64,000 nucleotides of DNA from Thalassorhabdomicrobium marinisediminis (lineage in GTDB: Bacteria; Pseudomonadota; Alphaproteobacteria; Rhodobacterales; Rhodobacteraceae). Below the pieces are notes generated by a model. The model was not told where the DNA came from. It worked only from the letters and a program-made list of their open reading frames with translations, and did no database searches. The position numbers and the translations under genes are program-made. The DNA lies in the NCBI RefSeq assembly GCF_003072065.1, contig NZ_QCYG01000002.1:372001-436000 (forward strand), given 5' to 3'. This document shows positions 10,612 to 19,317 of this stretch, piece after piece; position 1 is the first letter of the stretch; each line of letters starts with the position of its first letter.

Positions 10612-10758
10612 AGTGCTCTCCTTGCGGGTGTGAACAGGAAACACGCGGCGCCGTGCGAAGTTCCCCGGTGCGGGGCGCAGTGTCGCCCTTTCCTGAGAAG
10701 CGGTTTGACAGGAAATCCCGTGCGGCACCAACCCGAGGTGCCATCGAGAAGGCGTAAA

Positions 10759-10786
10759 TTGACGTTCAATATCAAAGTGATAGAGA
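10759..10786 (+). promoter_or_regulatory. Candidate sigma-70 promoter of lolA
   Basis: TTGACG (10759-10764) and TAGAGA (10781-10786) are separated by 16 bases in an AT-rich patch that stands out from its GC-rich surroundings, about 95 bases before lolA. Motif match by eye. Confidence 0.35.
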
Positions 10787-10882
10787 ATAGCCGTGCGCGT
10801 GATATCGCCTAGCGGCCCCGCCCGCCCCATATAAAACCCATGCAAGGGTGCAAAGCGCCCGGACCCAAACTAGGTATGAGAT

Positions 10883-11500
10883 ATGAACAAGATCACACGC
10901 AGGCTTTGCCTTATGGCTGTCCCCCTCGCGCTGGCGGGGGCTGCAGCGTCGCCATCCTTTGCACAGCAGTTGTCGCTGGGCGAGGTCTCGAATTACCTCA
11001 ACTCGTTCACCAGCGCCGAAGGTGAGTTCACGCAGGTCAACCCCGACGGCACAATCTCGACCGGGACGGTCTATATCAAGCGGCCCAACCGCGTGCGGTT
11101 CGAATACAACCCGCCGGAACAATCCCTTGTCGTCGCCGGTGGCGGGCAGGTGGCGATCTTCGATCCACGTTCGAACACCGGGCCGGACCGCTATCCCCTG
11201 AACCAGACGCCCTTGTCGATCATCCTGCAAAGCAACATCGATCTGACCCGCGCGAACATGGTCACCGGCCACACCAGCGACGGCACCACGACAACCGTGA
11301 CCGCGCAGGACCCGCAGCGCCCGCAATATGGGAATATCCAGATGGTTTTCACCAGCAGCCCCGCCGAGCTGCGCCAGTGGATCGTCACCGATGAGACAGG
11401 CCAGAAAACCACAGTGATTCTGGGGGATCTGACGAAAGACGGAAACGTGCCGGACATCCTGTTCAATATCCAACGCGAGATGCGGAACTGGGGCAACTAG
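10883..11500 (+). CDS. lolA: Outer-membrane lipoprotein carrier LolA
   Basis: A 205-residue periplasmic protein with a clear signal peptide (hydrophobic core LMAVPLALAGAAAS, cleavage near SFAQQ, about residue 28). The mature part shows the LolA half-barrel pattern: LNSFTSAEGEFTQVNPDG, GTVYIKRPNRVRFEYNPPE and the DPRSN segment. LolA ferries lipoproteins from the LolCDE complex to the outer membrane. Position directly after ftsK is a common order in alphaproteobacteria. A terminator follows 31 bases after the stop. Confidence 0.9.
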   Translation: MNKITRRLCLMAVPLALAGAAASPSFAQQLSLGEVSNYLNSFTSAEGEFTQVNPDGTISTGTVYIKRPNRVRFEYNPPEQSLVVAGGGQVAIFDPRSNTGPDRYPLNQTPLSIILQSNIDLTRANMVTGHTSDGTTTTVTAQDPQRPQYGNIQMVFTSSPAELRQWIVTDETGQKTTVILGDLTKDGNVPDILFNIQREMRNWGN

Positions 11501-11530
11501 TCCCCCGCCCACCGTGCCGTCACAAACAAA

Positions 11531-11561
11531 GCGCGCCCCTGTTCAGGGCGCGCTTTTTTTT
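11531..11561 (+). terminator. Intrinsic terminator of lolA
   Basis: GCGCGCCC (11531-11538) pairs with GGGCGCGC (11546-11553) and is followed by nine T residues. The convergent transglycosylase gene ends 15 bases further on. Confidence 0.92.
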
Positions 11562-11575
11562 GGCGGCTCACCTAT

Positions 11576-12163
11576 TCAGCGAAACGCGCGGCAGGTGCGC
11601 AGCTGCGCGTCATACAGCACCGCCCGATCACGCACTTCGCCCGCGATCCGCACCAGCCACGGCTTCGCGCGATAGGTGCCCCGCCGCCAGCCCGTGCGCC
11701 CGTCGTGATAGGCGAGATACTGGTTATAGGTGTCGTTCATCGGAATGCCGTTTTCACGCACCGTTGCGGTCATATACCAGCCCATGAAATCGGTGGCATC
11801 GTCGATGTCCGTGCGATCGGCCCGCCGTCCGCCGCGCTGTTCGACATATTCCGCCCAGGTGCCGTCAAGCGCCTGACTGTAGCCCAGCGCAGACGACTGC
11901 CGCCCCGTGGGAATCACCCCCAGCGCATAGACGTGGGGGGGGCGGTTGTCGGATATGAATTTGCTCTCCTGATAGATCATCGCCATCAGCACATGGGTCT
12001 GCACGCCCCACGTCCGTTCGGCTTTCTTGAACGCGCGGGCGTAGTGTGGCCGCTCGGTCAGGATCTCGCAGGCGTTGTCCAGATTGCGCGGCGCCGTTCC
12101 CTCACGGGCGCTACAGCTCCCGAGGATCAAAAGAACAATGCCCACGCGAAAGATGTTTTTCAT
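11576..12163 (-). CDS. Lytic-transglycosylase-like lipoprotein (SLT domain)
   Basis: The 195-residue protein has a lipoprotein signal peptide with lipobox LGSC (Cys17). The mature part is a goose-lysozyme/SLT-type domain: catalytic glutamate E66 in AMIYQESKF, then the SALGYSQALDGTW segment and a C-terminal AYHDGRTGWRRGTY stretch. It should cleave peptidoglycan at the outer-membrane inner face, releasing anhydro-muropeptides. It is a single gene, convergent with lolA. Confidence 0.88.
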   Translation of the reverse strand: MKNIFRVGIVLLILGSCSAREGTAPRNLDNACEILTERPHYARAFKKAERTWGVQTHVLMAMIYQESKFISDNRPPHVYALGVIPTGRQSSALGYSQALDGTWAEYVEQRGGRRADRTDIDDATDFMGWYMTATVRENGIPMNDTYNQYLAYHDGRTGWRRGTYRAKPWLVRIAGEVRDRAVLYDAQLRTCRAFR

Positions 12164-12451
12164 CTGCCCCTCGCTCGATTTATTGGTTTTATTGCGGTCA
12201 GTTTAGCGACAAACGCCGGTTCTGGAAACCGATCTTCGCAAGCCCACCGCCGTCCGCGTGCGTCGAAGGCAATAAAACGCTGATCGCCGCGTGGCGGGGC
12301 AAACCCGCTTGCGATCCGGTGCCACGTGCTGCATGGGCACCTCTTGGGCGAAGCGGCGCCGTTGCACAGTCTGTTTCCGTAAAATGTGCCCCCGTCGCAT
12401 GGACTCGGGCCTTCGCAAATGTTTAGTAGGGAACCCGAGGGCTGAAAAACT

Positions 12452-12778
12452 ATGTTGAAAACACGCGCGAAATATCATCTGGGTCAAGTGGTCCGCCACC
12501 GGAAGCATCCCTTCCGCGGCGTGGTCTTCGACGTGGACGCCATGTTCGCCAATACCGAAGAATGGTATGAGGCGATCCCGGAAGAGGCGCGGCCCCAGAA
12601 GGACCAGCCGTTCTATCACCTTCTGGCCGAGAACGACCAATCCTACTACGTGGCCTATGTGTCCGAGCAGAACCTTGTGGCCGATTACTCGGGCGAGCCT
12701 GTCGATCACCCCGATCTGGACGATCTGTTCGGCCCGTTCGAGGATGGCCAGTATCCGCTGCACTTCCAGCTGAACTGA
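12452..12778 (+). CDS. hspQ: Heat shock protein HspQ (hemimethylated-DNA-binding YccV-like)
   Basis: The 108-residue protein matches the YccV-like domain along its length: YHLGQVVRHRKHPFRGVVFDVD, a short acidic insert, then QPFYHLLAENDQSYYVAYVSEQNL. In E. coli HspQ is a heat-induced factor that binds hemimethylated DNA and acts as a specificity enhancer for Lon. The start ATG 12452 has no strong ribosome site. The 288-base gap upstream holds its presumed promoter, but I found no convincing RpoH boxes there. Confidence 0.9.
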   Translation: MLKTRAKYHLGQVVRHRKHPFRGVVFDVDAMFANTEEWYEAIPEEARPQKDQPFYHLLAENDQSYYVAYVSEQNLVADYSGEPVDHPDLDDLFGPFEDGQYPLHFQLN

Positions 12779-12797
12779 CGCCTCGGACCGCGCTGTC

Positions 12798-12992
12798 TTA
12801 GGCCCTGCGCCCCCACAGAAACACCATACCGCCGAAGCTGAGCAGCGCCCCGTAAAGCGCCACGTGCAACGTCGCGTCCGGCCTGCCGTTTAACGCATCA
12901 AGCACCGCCTGCCCGCACAGGATGGCGCCCGCGAACATGCAGGCCAGCCCGCCGGTGCGGGCAAGGCGTTTGAGTATGGCGCGATGCTCCAT
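12798..12992 (-). CDS. Small two-helix membrane protein downstream of ggt
   Basis: The 64-residue protein starts MEHRAILKRLARTGG and has two hydrophobic helices (about residues 15-32 and 44-60) separated by a short polar loop NGRPDATLH. I do not recognise a family. Its ATG lies two bases after the stop of the gamma-glutamyltransferase gene on the same strand, so the two are almost surely co-transcribed and translationally linked. The role is unknown; it could be a membrane partner or simply a passenger. Confidence 0.7.
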   Translation of the reverse strand: MEHRAILKRLARTGGLACMFAGAILCGQAVLDALNGRPDATLHVALYGALLSFGGMVFLWGRRA

Positions 12993-12994
12993 CC

Positions 12995-14572
12995 CTAATA
13001 CCCCAGCGCGATGCCGTCCTTGCGCGGGTCGGACGCCCCTTCCAGCGTGCCATCCGCGCGCAGACGGATCGCCTGCGCCCCGCCGATGGGGGCCTCGGCG
13101 CGGGTGACCTTGTGGCCCATGTCCGCCAGCTCCTGCACGACCGCGTCTGCATATCCGCTTTCGATGTCGAACGTTGCGCCCTCGGCAAAGCTGCGCGGCG
13201 CGTCGATGGCGCTTTGCGGGTCCATGCCGAAACACTCCATATTGGTCAGCACCCGCGCATGGCCGCAGGGTTGATAGGCCCCGCCCATCACGCCGAAGGG
13301 CATCTCGACCTTGCCGTCACGTTTCACCATCCCCGGAATGATCGTGTGCATCGACCGCTTGCCGCCGCCGGCTTCGTTCGGGTGCCCCTCTTCCAGCGTG
13401 AATCCCGCGCCCCGGTTCTGGAACAGGATGCCGAACTTGTCCGACGCTAGGCCCGACCCGAAGGAATGGAAGATCGAATAGATCAGCGACACGCACATGC
13501 GGTCGCGGTCGACCACGGTGATATAGACCGTGTCCTTGTGGACGGCCTCGGCCCCCGGCAGTGTCGGGTCCAGCGCCTTGGCCGGATCGATCAGCCCGGC
13601 CAGCTTTTCCGCCGTCTGCGCGCTGAGCATGTGGTCCAGCCGGGCGCAATGATCGGGGTCCGACAACAGGCGGTTGCGCGTGTCATAGGCCAGCTTCGCG
13701 GCCTCGGCCTCAAGGTGCGCACGTTTGGCGCCCAGGGGGTCGAGCCCGGCAATATCGAAATGTTTCAGGATGTTGAGCATCAGGATCGCCGTGGCGCCCT
13801 GTCCGTTCGGCGGATGCTCGACCAGTTCGATTCCCTTGTAGGTGCCCGAGATCGGCGTGGTGTAATCAGCGCGCACGGCGGCGAAATCGTCCAGCGTATG
13901 CGTGCCGCCCGCCGCCTGCAGCGCGGCCAGCATATCCTCGGCGACCTCCCCTTCATAGAAGCCCGCGCGCCCCTCAGTCGCCACGCGGCGCAGCACCTCG
14001 GCCTGACCCGGCGCGCGGAATTTCTGCCCGACAATCAGCGGCTTGCCCTGCGCGAGGTAATGTTTGCGCCCGGCGCCCTGCAACGTGCCGTGGGACTGCG
14101 CATAATCGAAGGCCACGCGCGGCGCGACGGGCACGCCTGCTTCGGCGTAATAGATCGACGGGGCCAGCAGCGCCTTCATCCCCAGCTTGCCGTGATCCTT
14201 TGACAGCTGCAAAAAGCCGTCCATCGCCCCCGGCATCGTGATCGCATGGGGTGAGGCCAGCGGCACCGCGTTCAGGCCCTCCCCCCGCAGCCGCGCGGCA
14301 TCCAGCCCGGCAGGTGCGCGCCCCGAGGCATTCAGCGCCAACACCTCGTCCGAGCCGGGCAGGTTGAACAGGCAGAAGGCATCGCCGCCGATGCCGGTGG
14401 ACTGCGGCTCGCAGATCCCCAACAGGATCGCGCCAGCGATTGCCGCATCCATGGCGTTGCCACCGGCTTCGAGCATCTGCACCGCGACCTTGGCGGCCAA
14501 GGGGTGCGACGTGGCGCAGATGCCATTGTCGGCAAACACGGCCGAACGGCCGGGGGATTGAAAATCACGCAT
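12995..14572 (-). CDS. ggt: Gamma-glutamyltransferase family protein
   Basis: This 525-residue Ntn-hydrolase precursor shows the family N-terminus (ATSHPLAAKVAVQMLEAGGNAMDAAIA, quoted in part, and GIGGDAF) and the autocleavage/nucleophile threonine T348 in KDTVYITVVD, which should become the N-terminus of the small subunit. No signal peptide is seen, so it is probably cytoplasmic, as in many Rhodobacteraceae members of the family. Substrate may be glutathione-like gamma-glutamyl compounds or another amide. ATG 14572 is preceded by CGGAGG. It is followed by the small membrane protein gene. Confidence 0.88.
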   Translation of the reverse strand: MRDFQSPGRSAVFADNGICATSHPLAAKVAVQMLEAGGNAMDAAIAGAILLGICEPQSTGIGGDAFCLFNLPGSDEVLALNASGRAPAGLDAARLRGEGLNAVPLASPHAITMPGAMDGFLQLSKDHGKLGMKALLAPSIYYAEAGVPVAPRVAFDYAQSHGTLQGAGRKHYLAQGKPLIVGQKFRAPGQAEVLRRVATEGRAGFYEGEVAEDMLAALQAAGGTHTLDDFAAVRADYTTPISGTYKGIELVEHPPNGQGATAILMLNILKHFDIAGLDPLGAKRAHLEAEAAKLAYDTRNRLLSDPDHCARLDHMLSAQTAEKLAGLIDPAKALDPTLPGAEAVHKDTVYITVVDRDRMCVSLIYSIFHSFGSGLASDKFGILFQNRGAGFTLEEGHPNEAGGGKRSMHTIIPGMVKRDGKVEMPFGVMGGAYQPCGHARVLTNMECFGMDPQSAIDAPRSFAEGATFDIESGYADAVVQELADMGHKVTRAEAPIGGAQAIRLRADGTLEGASDPRKDGIALGY

Positions 14573-14828
14573 GGAACCTCCGAGTGTTTCAGCGAACCCT
14601 AACATTCTTCTCGGGGGGTTAAAGGTGGCGCGGCCACCGTCCCCGACGTCGCGCACTGGGTGGGGGCTGTTACGCGCAACGCCGGGGTGAGCTTTTGCAG
14701 CTACAGCGCGCTTATGCCCTGTGATTGCGCCCCGGGTGCGGAGAATTTGCGGCACGATTGTGAAAAAGCCTCGAATCCCGGCGCGGTTCGGTGCATGGGG
14801 CAGGGACCAGCCACCCGGAGGTCGAACA

Positions 14829-15278
14829 GTGCCCAATTATGATCTTTTGTCCAAAACCATCCGCAGCCTGACCGAAGGCGAAGACGACACCATCGCGCTC
14901 ATGGCGACGGTCGCCTGCGAGGTGCATCATTCCGACGCGCGTTTCGACTGGACCGGCTTCTACCGTGTCACCGCGCCCGAATTGCTCAAGATCGGCCCCT
15001 ATCAGGGCGGGCACGGCTGTTTGCAAATCCCGTTCTCGCGCGGGGTTTGCGGGGCGGCGGCGCGCACGGGGCAGGTGCAACTGGTGCCCGATGTGGACGC
15101 GTTCGAGGGGCACATCGCCTGCGCCTCTTCCACCCGGTCCGAGCTTGTCCTGCCGGTGTTCGACGCGCGCGGCGAGGTGATCGCCGTCTTCGACATCGAC
15201 AGCAACCAGCCCGACGCGTTCACGCAAGACGACGCCACGGCCCTGACCGCGATCCTGTCCGAGGTTTTTGCCCGCTGA
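14829..15278 (+). CDS. msrC: Free methionine-(R)-sulfoxide reductase (GAF domain, MsrC/YebR type)
   Basis: The 149-residue GAF-domain enzyme reduces free L-methionine-(R)-sulfoxide. All three cysteines of the E. coli enzyme (C84, C94, C118) are present at equivalent spacing: C64 in GGHGCLQIPF, C74 in RGVCGAA and C98 in GHIACAS. The start is taken as GTG 14829, preceded by GGAGGTC; the open frame upstream has no family similarity. The methionine link fits the adjacent methyl operon, but the inverted repeat at 15296 separates them and a shared transcript is not certain. Confidence 0.9.
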   Translation: MPNYDLLSKTIRSLTEGEDDTIALMATVACEVHHSDARFDWTGFYRVTAPELLKIGPYQGGHGCLQIPFSRGVCGAAARTGQVQLVPDVDAFEGHIACASSTRSELVLPVFDARGEVIAVFDIDSNQPDAFTQDDATALTAILSEVFAR

Positions 15279-15295
15279 TCTCCGCTGCGCTGCGG

Positions 15296-15322
15296 CGTGA
15301 AATTATGCTTTGTAATTTCACG
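15296..15322. promoter_or_regulatory. Perfect 10-bp inverted repeat, likely operator of the XRE-cupin operon
   Basis: CGTGAAATTA and TAATTTCACG form a perfect 10-bp inverted repeat with a 7-base AT-rich spacer (TGCTTTG), total 27 bases. It begins 17 bases after the msrC stop and ends 41 bases before the XRE-cupin start. Symmetry, AT content and position argue for the binding site of the dimeric regulator encoded next to it. It could also fold as an RNA hairpin, but no T-run follows. Confidence 0.65.
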
Positions 15323-15362
15323 AGCCTGTGCCACAGATTTCCCGTGAGGGAGGTCGCGACAC

Positions 15363-15932
15363 GTGATTCACAACAATTCACCGGAAACCCGCACGCTGGG
15401 GGCCGACATTCGCGCGCTGCGCAAGGCGCGCGGGATGACGCTGGTCGAGCTGGGCGAGGTGCTGGGCCGGTCGGTGGGCTGGCTCAGTCAGGTTGAGCGC
15501 GACAAATCCGAACCCTCGATCACCGATCTGCGGCAGATGGCAAAAGCCTTCGACGTGTCTGTGTCGAGCCTGTTCCGCTCGGTCGCGCCGGAGCATGAAC
15601 AGGGGCTGATCGTGCGCGCCGATGCCCGCCGCCCCATCGGATGCCGCACCGACGGGCTGATCGAGGAACTCCTCTCGCCCGACCTGACCGACGACTTCGA
15701 GGTGGTGCATTCCACCTTCGAACCCGGCGCCGCGCTGACCGAAGAGGTCGTCCGCCCCACGCAAGAGCTGGGCTATATCGTTTCGGGTCGCCTGCACCTC
15801 TGGATCGCGGGCACCCGCTATGAGCTCACCAAAGGCGACAGTTTTCGCATCCGGGGAGAGGCCTACCGCTGGCACAACCCCCATTCCACACCCTGCGTCG
15901 CGATCTGGGTGATCGCGCCCCCCGTCTATTGA
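15363..15932 (+). CDS. XRE-family transcriptional regulator with cupin sensor domain
   Basis: The 189-residue regulator has an N-terminal helix-turn-helix (about residues 12-68, MTLVELGEVLGRSVGWLSQVE then SEPSITDLRQMAKAF) and a C-terminal cupin (about 110-186, PTQELGYIVSGRLHLWIAG and EAYRWHNP). Such XRE-cupin proteins control amine and amino-acid catabolic operons and sense a small ligand in the cupin barrel. GTG 15363 is preceded by GGGAGGT. It lies 40 bases before the first dehydrogenase, with the palindrome at 15296 just upstream, which suggests autoregulation of the whole operon. Confidence 0.88.
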   Translation: MIHNNSPETRTLGADIRALRKARGMTLVELGEVLGRSVGWLSQVERDKSEPSITDLRQMAKAFDVSVSSLFRSVAPEHEQGLIVRADARRPIGCRTDGLIEELLSPDLTDDFEVVHSTFEPGAALTEEVVRPTQELGYIVSGRLHLWIAGTRYELTKGDSFRIRGEAYRWHNPHSTPCVAIWVIAPPVY

Positions 15933-15972
15933 TGCGCGGCACCGCCCGCGCCAACCGAAAGGACCGTTGATC

Positions 15973-18426
15973 ATGGCAGATTTCCCCACACAGGCCCGCG
16001 TGGTCATCATCGGCGGCGGTGTCGTCGGCACCTCGACCCTGTATCACCTTGCCAAGAAGGGTTGGACCGACTGCGTTCTGCTGGAAAAGAACGAACTCAC
16101 CGCCGGGTCCACATGGCACGCCGCGGGCAACGTGCCGACGTTTTCGACCTCATGGGCGATCATGAACATGCAGCGCTATTCGACCGAGCTTTACGCGCGG
16201 CTGGGGGATGAGGTCGATTATCCGATGAACTACCACCAGACCGGCTCGCTCCGGCTGGCGCACAGCCAAGAGCGCGTGCAGGAGTTCGAGCGCGCCTGCG
16301 CCATGGGCCGCTATCAGGGCATCGACATGAAGATGATGACGCCCGATGAGGCGAAAGAGATGTATCCGTTTCTTGAGACCCACGACCTCGCCGGGGTGCT
16401 CTATGACCCCAGCGACGGTGACATCGACCCCGCGCAGGTCACACAAGCGCTGGCCAAGGGCGCGCGCGAGATGGGCGCGCAAATCTTGCGGTTCTGCCCG
16501 GCCACCGGCGTGACCCAGCAAGACGACGACACATGGATCGTCCACACCGACAAGGGCGACATCGCCTGTGACTACGTGGTGAACGCCGCCGGGTATTACG
16601 CGCAAAGGGTGGGGGAGTGGTTCAAGCCCTACGGCGGGCGCACCGTGCCGATGATGGTGATGAGCCACCAATACGTCCTGACCGACGAGATTCCCGAGAT
16701 CGAGGCATGGTCGAAAGAGACCGGCGGCAAGCTGCCCCTGATCCGCGACGTGGACGTGTCCTATTACTTCCGGCAGGAAAAGCACGGCTTCAACATCGGC
16801 CCTTACGAGCCGAACTGCAAAGCCGAGTGGGACGAAAGCGGCGACGCCATCCCCGAGGATTTCTCGTTCCAGCTCTGGTCCGACGACCTTGAGCGGATCG
16901 AGGACATCGTCGCCGACAGCATGGAGCGCGTGCCCCTCGCCGCCAGCGCGGGCATCAGCCGCATCATCAACGGCCCGATCCCCTACGCGCCCGACGGGTT
17001 GCCGCTGATCGGCCCCATGCCCGGCGTGAAGAACGCCTTCGAGAATTGCGTCTTCACCTTCGGCATCGCCCAGGGCGGCGGCGCGGGCAAGGTCATGGCC
17101 GAATGGATCGTCGATGGTGGCACCGAGTGGGACATGTGGGCGGTCGATCCGCGCCGCTACACCGATTACACCGACCACGCCTATTGCGTCGCCAAGGGGA
17201 AAGAGACCTACGGCCACGAATACGCCATGCACTTCCCGCACCACGAATGGCCCGAGGGGCGCGACAAGAAACACTCGACACTGCATAGCCGCCTCGTCGA
17301 CGCCGGTGCCCAGTTCGGCGCTTACAACGGCTGGGAACGGGCGAACTGGTTCGCGCGGGAGGGTGAGGATACCTCGGAAGCGGCCACCCAGACATGGGAC
17401 CGCAACGGCCCGTGGGAGGCCGCGATCGAACGCGAGGTTGAGGCCGTGACGAATGGCTGCGGCATGCTGCCGATCACCGGATTTTCGCGCATCAAGATCG
17501 AAGGACCGGGCGCGAAGGATTTCGTCGACAGCCTCACCGCTTCGCGCTTGCCCGCGCCGGGCCGTGTCAGCCTCGCCTATTTCCCCGACAGCCGTGGCCG
17601 CATCCTCACCGAAACCTCGGTCATGGTGCATGGCGATGACGAGGTGGGCCTGATCACCGCCGCGACCGCCCAGTGGCACGACCGTGAGATTTTCTCGCGT
17701 CAGGTGCCCGAGGGGATCACCGTCACGGACCACACGGATGAAGTGGAGTGTCTGCTCGTCACCGGCCCGAAATCCCGCGACATCCTCGCGCCCTTGGTCG
17801 ACGGGCATGACCTGAGCCAGCCGTGGCTCTCGGTCAGCCTCAACGGCACCGTCGCAGGGCAAGAGGCCGCACTGATCCGCGTCTCCTTCGCAGGCGAGTT
17901 GGGCTGGGAAATTCACGCCGCCCCGGACGCGATGCCCGCGATCTGGGACGCTTTGGCCGATGCCGGAGTCACCCCCTTTGGCATGTATGCCCTCAACTCC
18001 ATGCGGATCGAAAAGGGCTACCGCGCGTGGAAGGGCGACCTGTCCACCGATTACACCTTGCTCGAAGGCGGGTTGGACCGCTTTGTGAAACTCGACAAGC
18101 CGCAGGACTACCCCGGCAAGGCCGCGCTGCAAGCCGAGGCGCAACGGGGGCGCAAAAAGGGCTTCGTGACGCTTGAGATCGAGCCGGGCGAACAGGACGC
18201 ACCCTATATGGCGCCCATCTGGCACGGGGATGAGATCGTGGGCGAGGTGACGTCTTGCGCCATGGGCTATCGGACCGGCAAATGCATCGCTTTGGGCATG
18301 GTCCGGGCCGACCTGCTTGCGCCCGGCACCCAGTTCGAGGTCGATGTCTATGGCAAGCGCCACACCGCCACGGCCCAGCCCGACCAGCCCATGTGGGACC
18401 CGAAAAACGATCGGATCAGGGCTTAA
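15973..18426 (+). CDS. FAD/GcvT-domain dehydrogenase (dimethylglycine/sarcosine dehydrogenase family), copy 1
   Basis: The 817-residue protein has an N-terminal DAO fold with the FAD motif IGGGVVGTS (about 13-21) and H49 in GSTWHAAG, the residue that links FAD covalently in mammalian dimethylglycine and sarcosine dehydrogenases. A FAO_M bridge follows (about 375-430), then the GcvT aminomethyltransferase domain (about 430-710, SFAGELGWEIHA) and its C-terminal barrel. The family oxidises N-methyl groups and passes formaldehyde to tetrahydrofolate. ATG 15973 with AAGGA 9 bases upstream is preferred over TTG 15967. Compared with copy 2 it keeps GNVPTF after the histidine, suggesting different substrates. 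Confidence 0.88.
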   Translation: MADFPTQARVVIIGGGVVGTSTLYHLAKKGWTDCVLLEKNELTAGSTWHAAGNVPTFSTSWAIMNMQRYSTELYARLGDEVDYPMNYHQTGSLRLAHSQERVQEFERACAMGRYQGIDMKMMTPDEAKEMYPFLETHDLAGVLYDPSDGDIDPAQVTQALAKGAREMGAQILRFCPATGVTQQDDDTWIVHTDKGDIACDYVVNAAGYYAQRVGEWFKPYGGRTVPMMVMSHQYVLTDEIPEIEAWSKETGGKLPLIRDVDVSYYFRQEKHGFNIGPYEPNCKAEWDESGDAIPEDFSFQLWSDDLERIEDIVADSMERVPLAASAGISRIINGPIPYAPDGLPLIGPMPGVKNAFENCVFTFGIAQGGGAGKVMAEWIVDGGTEWDMWAVDPRRYTDYTDHAYCVAKGKETYGHEYAMHFPHHEWPEGRDKKHSTLHSRLVDAGAQFGAYNGWERANWFAREGEDTSEAATQTWDRNGPWEAAIEREVEAVTNGCGMLPITGFSRIKIEGPGAKDFVDSLTASRLPAPGRVSLAYFPDSRGRILTETSVMVHGDDEVGLITAATAQWHDREIFSRQVPEGITVTDHTDEVECLLVTGPKSRDILAPLVDGHDLSQPWLSVSLNGTVAGQEAALIRVSFAGELGWEIHAAPDAMPAIWDALADAGVTPFGMYALNSMRIEKGYRAWKGDLSTDYTLLEGGLDRFVKLDKPQDYPGKAALQAEAQRGRKKGFVTLEIEPGEQDAPYMAPIWHGDEIVGEVTSCAMGYRTGKCIALGMVRADLLAPGTQFEVDVYGKRHTATAQPDQPMWDPKNDRIRA

Positions 18427-18429
18427 ACC

Positions 18430-19308
18430 ATGGCACAGATCACGCTTCTTGATGGTGGCATGGGGCAGGAACTGGTGCACCGCGCGGGCGACCGGCCGAC
18501 GCCGCTCTGGTCCACGCAGGTCATGCTCGACCACCCCGGTCTTGTGACGCAGGTGCACCGCGATTTCACCCGCGCCGGGGCCACCGTGGCCACCACCAAC
18601 ACCTATGCCATCCACCGCGACCGCCTCCCCGGAACCGGGTTGGCGGACCGGTTCGAGGATTTGCACCAGCTGGCCCTCGACGCCGCGCAGGCTTCCGGCG
18701 CGCCGCGCATCGCCGGGTCCATCGGCCCGCTCGTCGCCAGCTACCGCACCGACGTGATGCCCGATCACGCAGAAGCGGTGGAAAAGTTCGCCGAGGTGGC
18801 GCAGATCCTCGCCCCGCCGGTCGATTTGCTTTTGTGTGAGACGGTCGTCTCGCTGGCCCAGACCCGCGCGATCCTCGAAGGGGCGCGGACCACGGGAAAA
18901 CCGGTCTGGATCGGCTTTTCCGTCTCGGACCGGGACGGCAGCAAACTGCGCTCGGGTGAACCACTGGCCGAGGCGGTCGCAGCGGCAGAGAGCGCGCAGG
19001 CGGTGCTGGTGAATTGCTCTGCCCCCGAGGCGATCCCGGCGGCTCTGGATGTGCTGGCGACCAGCGGCAAGCCCTATGGCGCCTATCCCAACGGGTTCGA
19101 GCAGATCACCGAGGATTTCCTCAAGGACCGGCCCACCGTCGACGCCCTGTCGAAACGCCGGGATTTCACGCCCGCGCTGTTCGCCGATCACGCGATGGCA
19201 TGGGTCGACCACGGGGCGACGATCATCGGCGGCTGCTGCGAGGTCAGCCCCGCCCATATCGCCGAAATCGCCGACCGCCTGCGGGCGGCGGGTCATGCAA
19301 TCGTCTAG
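18430..19308 (+). CDS. Homocysteine S-methyltransferase (betaine- or S-methylmethionine-type)
   Basis: The 292-residue zinc methyltransferase has the three family cysteines that bind zinc and activate homocysteine: C196 in LVNCSAPE and C269/C270 in GGCCEVSP, plus the N-terminal DGGMGQEL motif. It should methylate homocysteine to methionine. The donor is not fixed by sequence: S-methylmethionine (MmuM type) and glycine betaine (BHMT type) share this fold. Placed between two N-methylglycine-type dehydrogenases, with a 3-base gap to the first, glycine betaine giving dimethylglycine is the most sensible reading, which is inference. Confidence 0.88.
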   Translation: MAQITLLDGGMGQELVHRAGDRPTPLWSTQVMLDHPGLVTQVHRDFTRAGATVATTNTYAIHRDRLPGTGLADRFEDLHQLALDAAQASGAPRIAGSIGPLVASYRTDVMPDHAEAVEKFAEVAQILAPPVDLLLCETVVSLAQTRAILEGARTTGKPVWIGFSVSDRDGSKLRSGEPLAEAVAAAESAQAVLVNCSAPEAIPAALDVLATSGKPYGAYPNGFEQITEDFLKDRPTVDALSKRRDFTPALFADHAMAWVDHGATIIGGCCEVSPAHIAEIADRLRAAGHAIV

Positions 19309-19317
19309 GAGGCCGTC

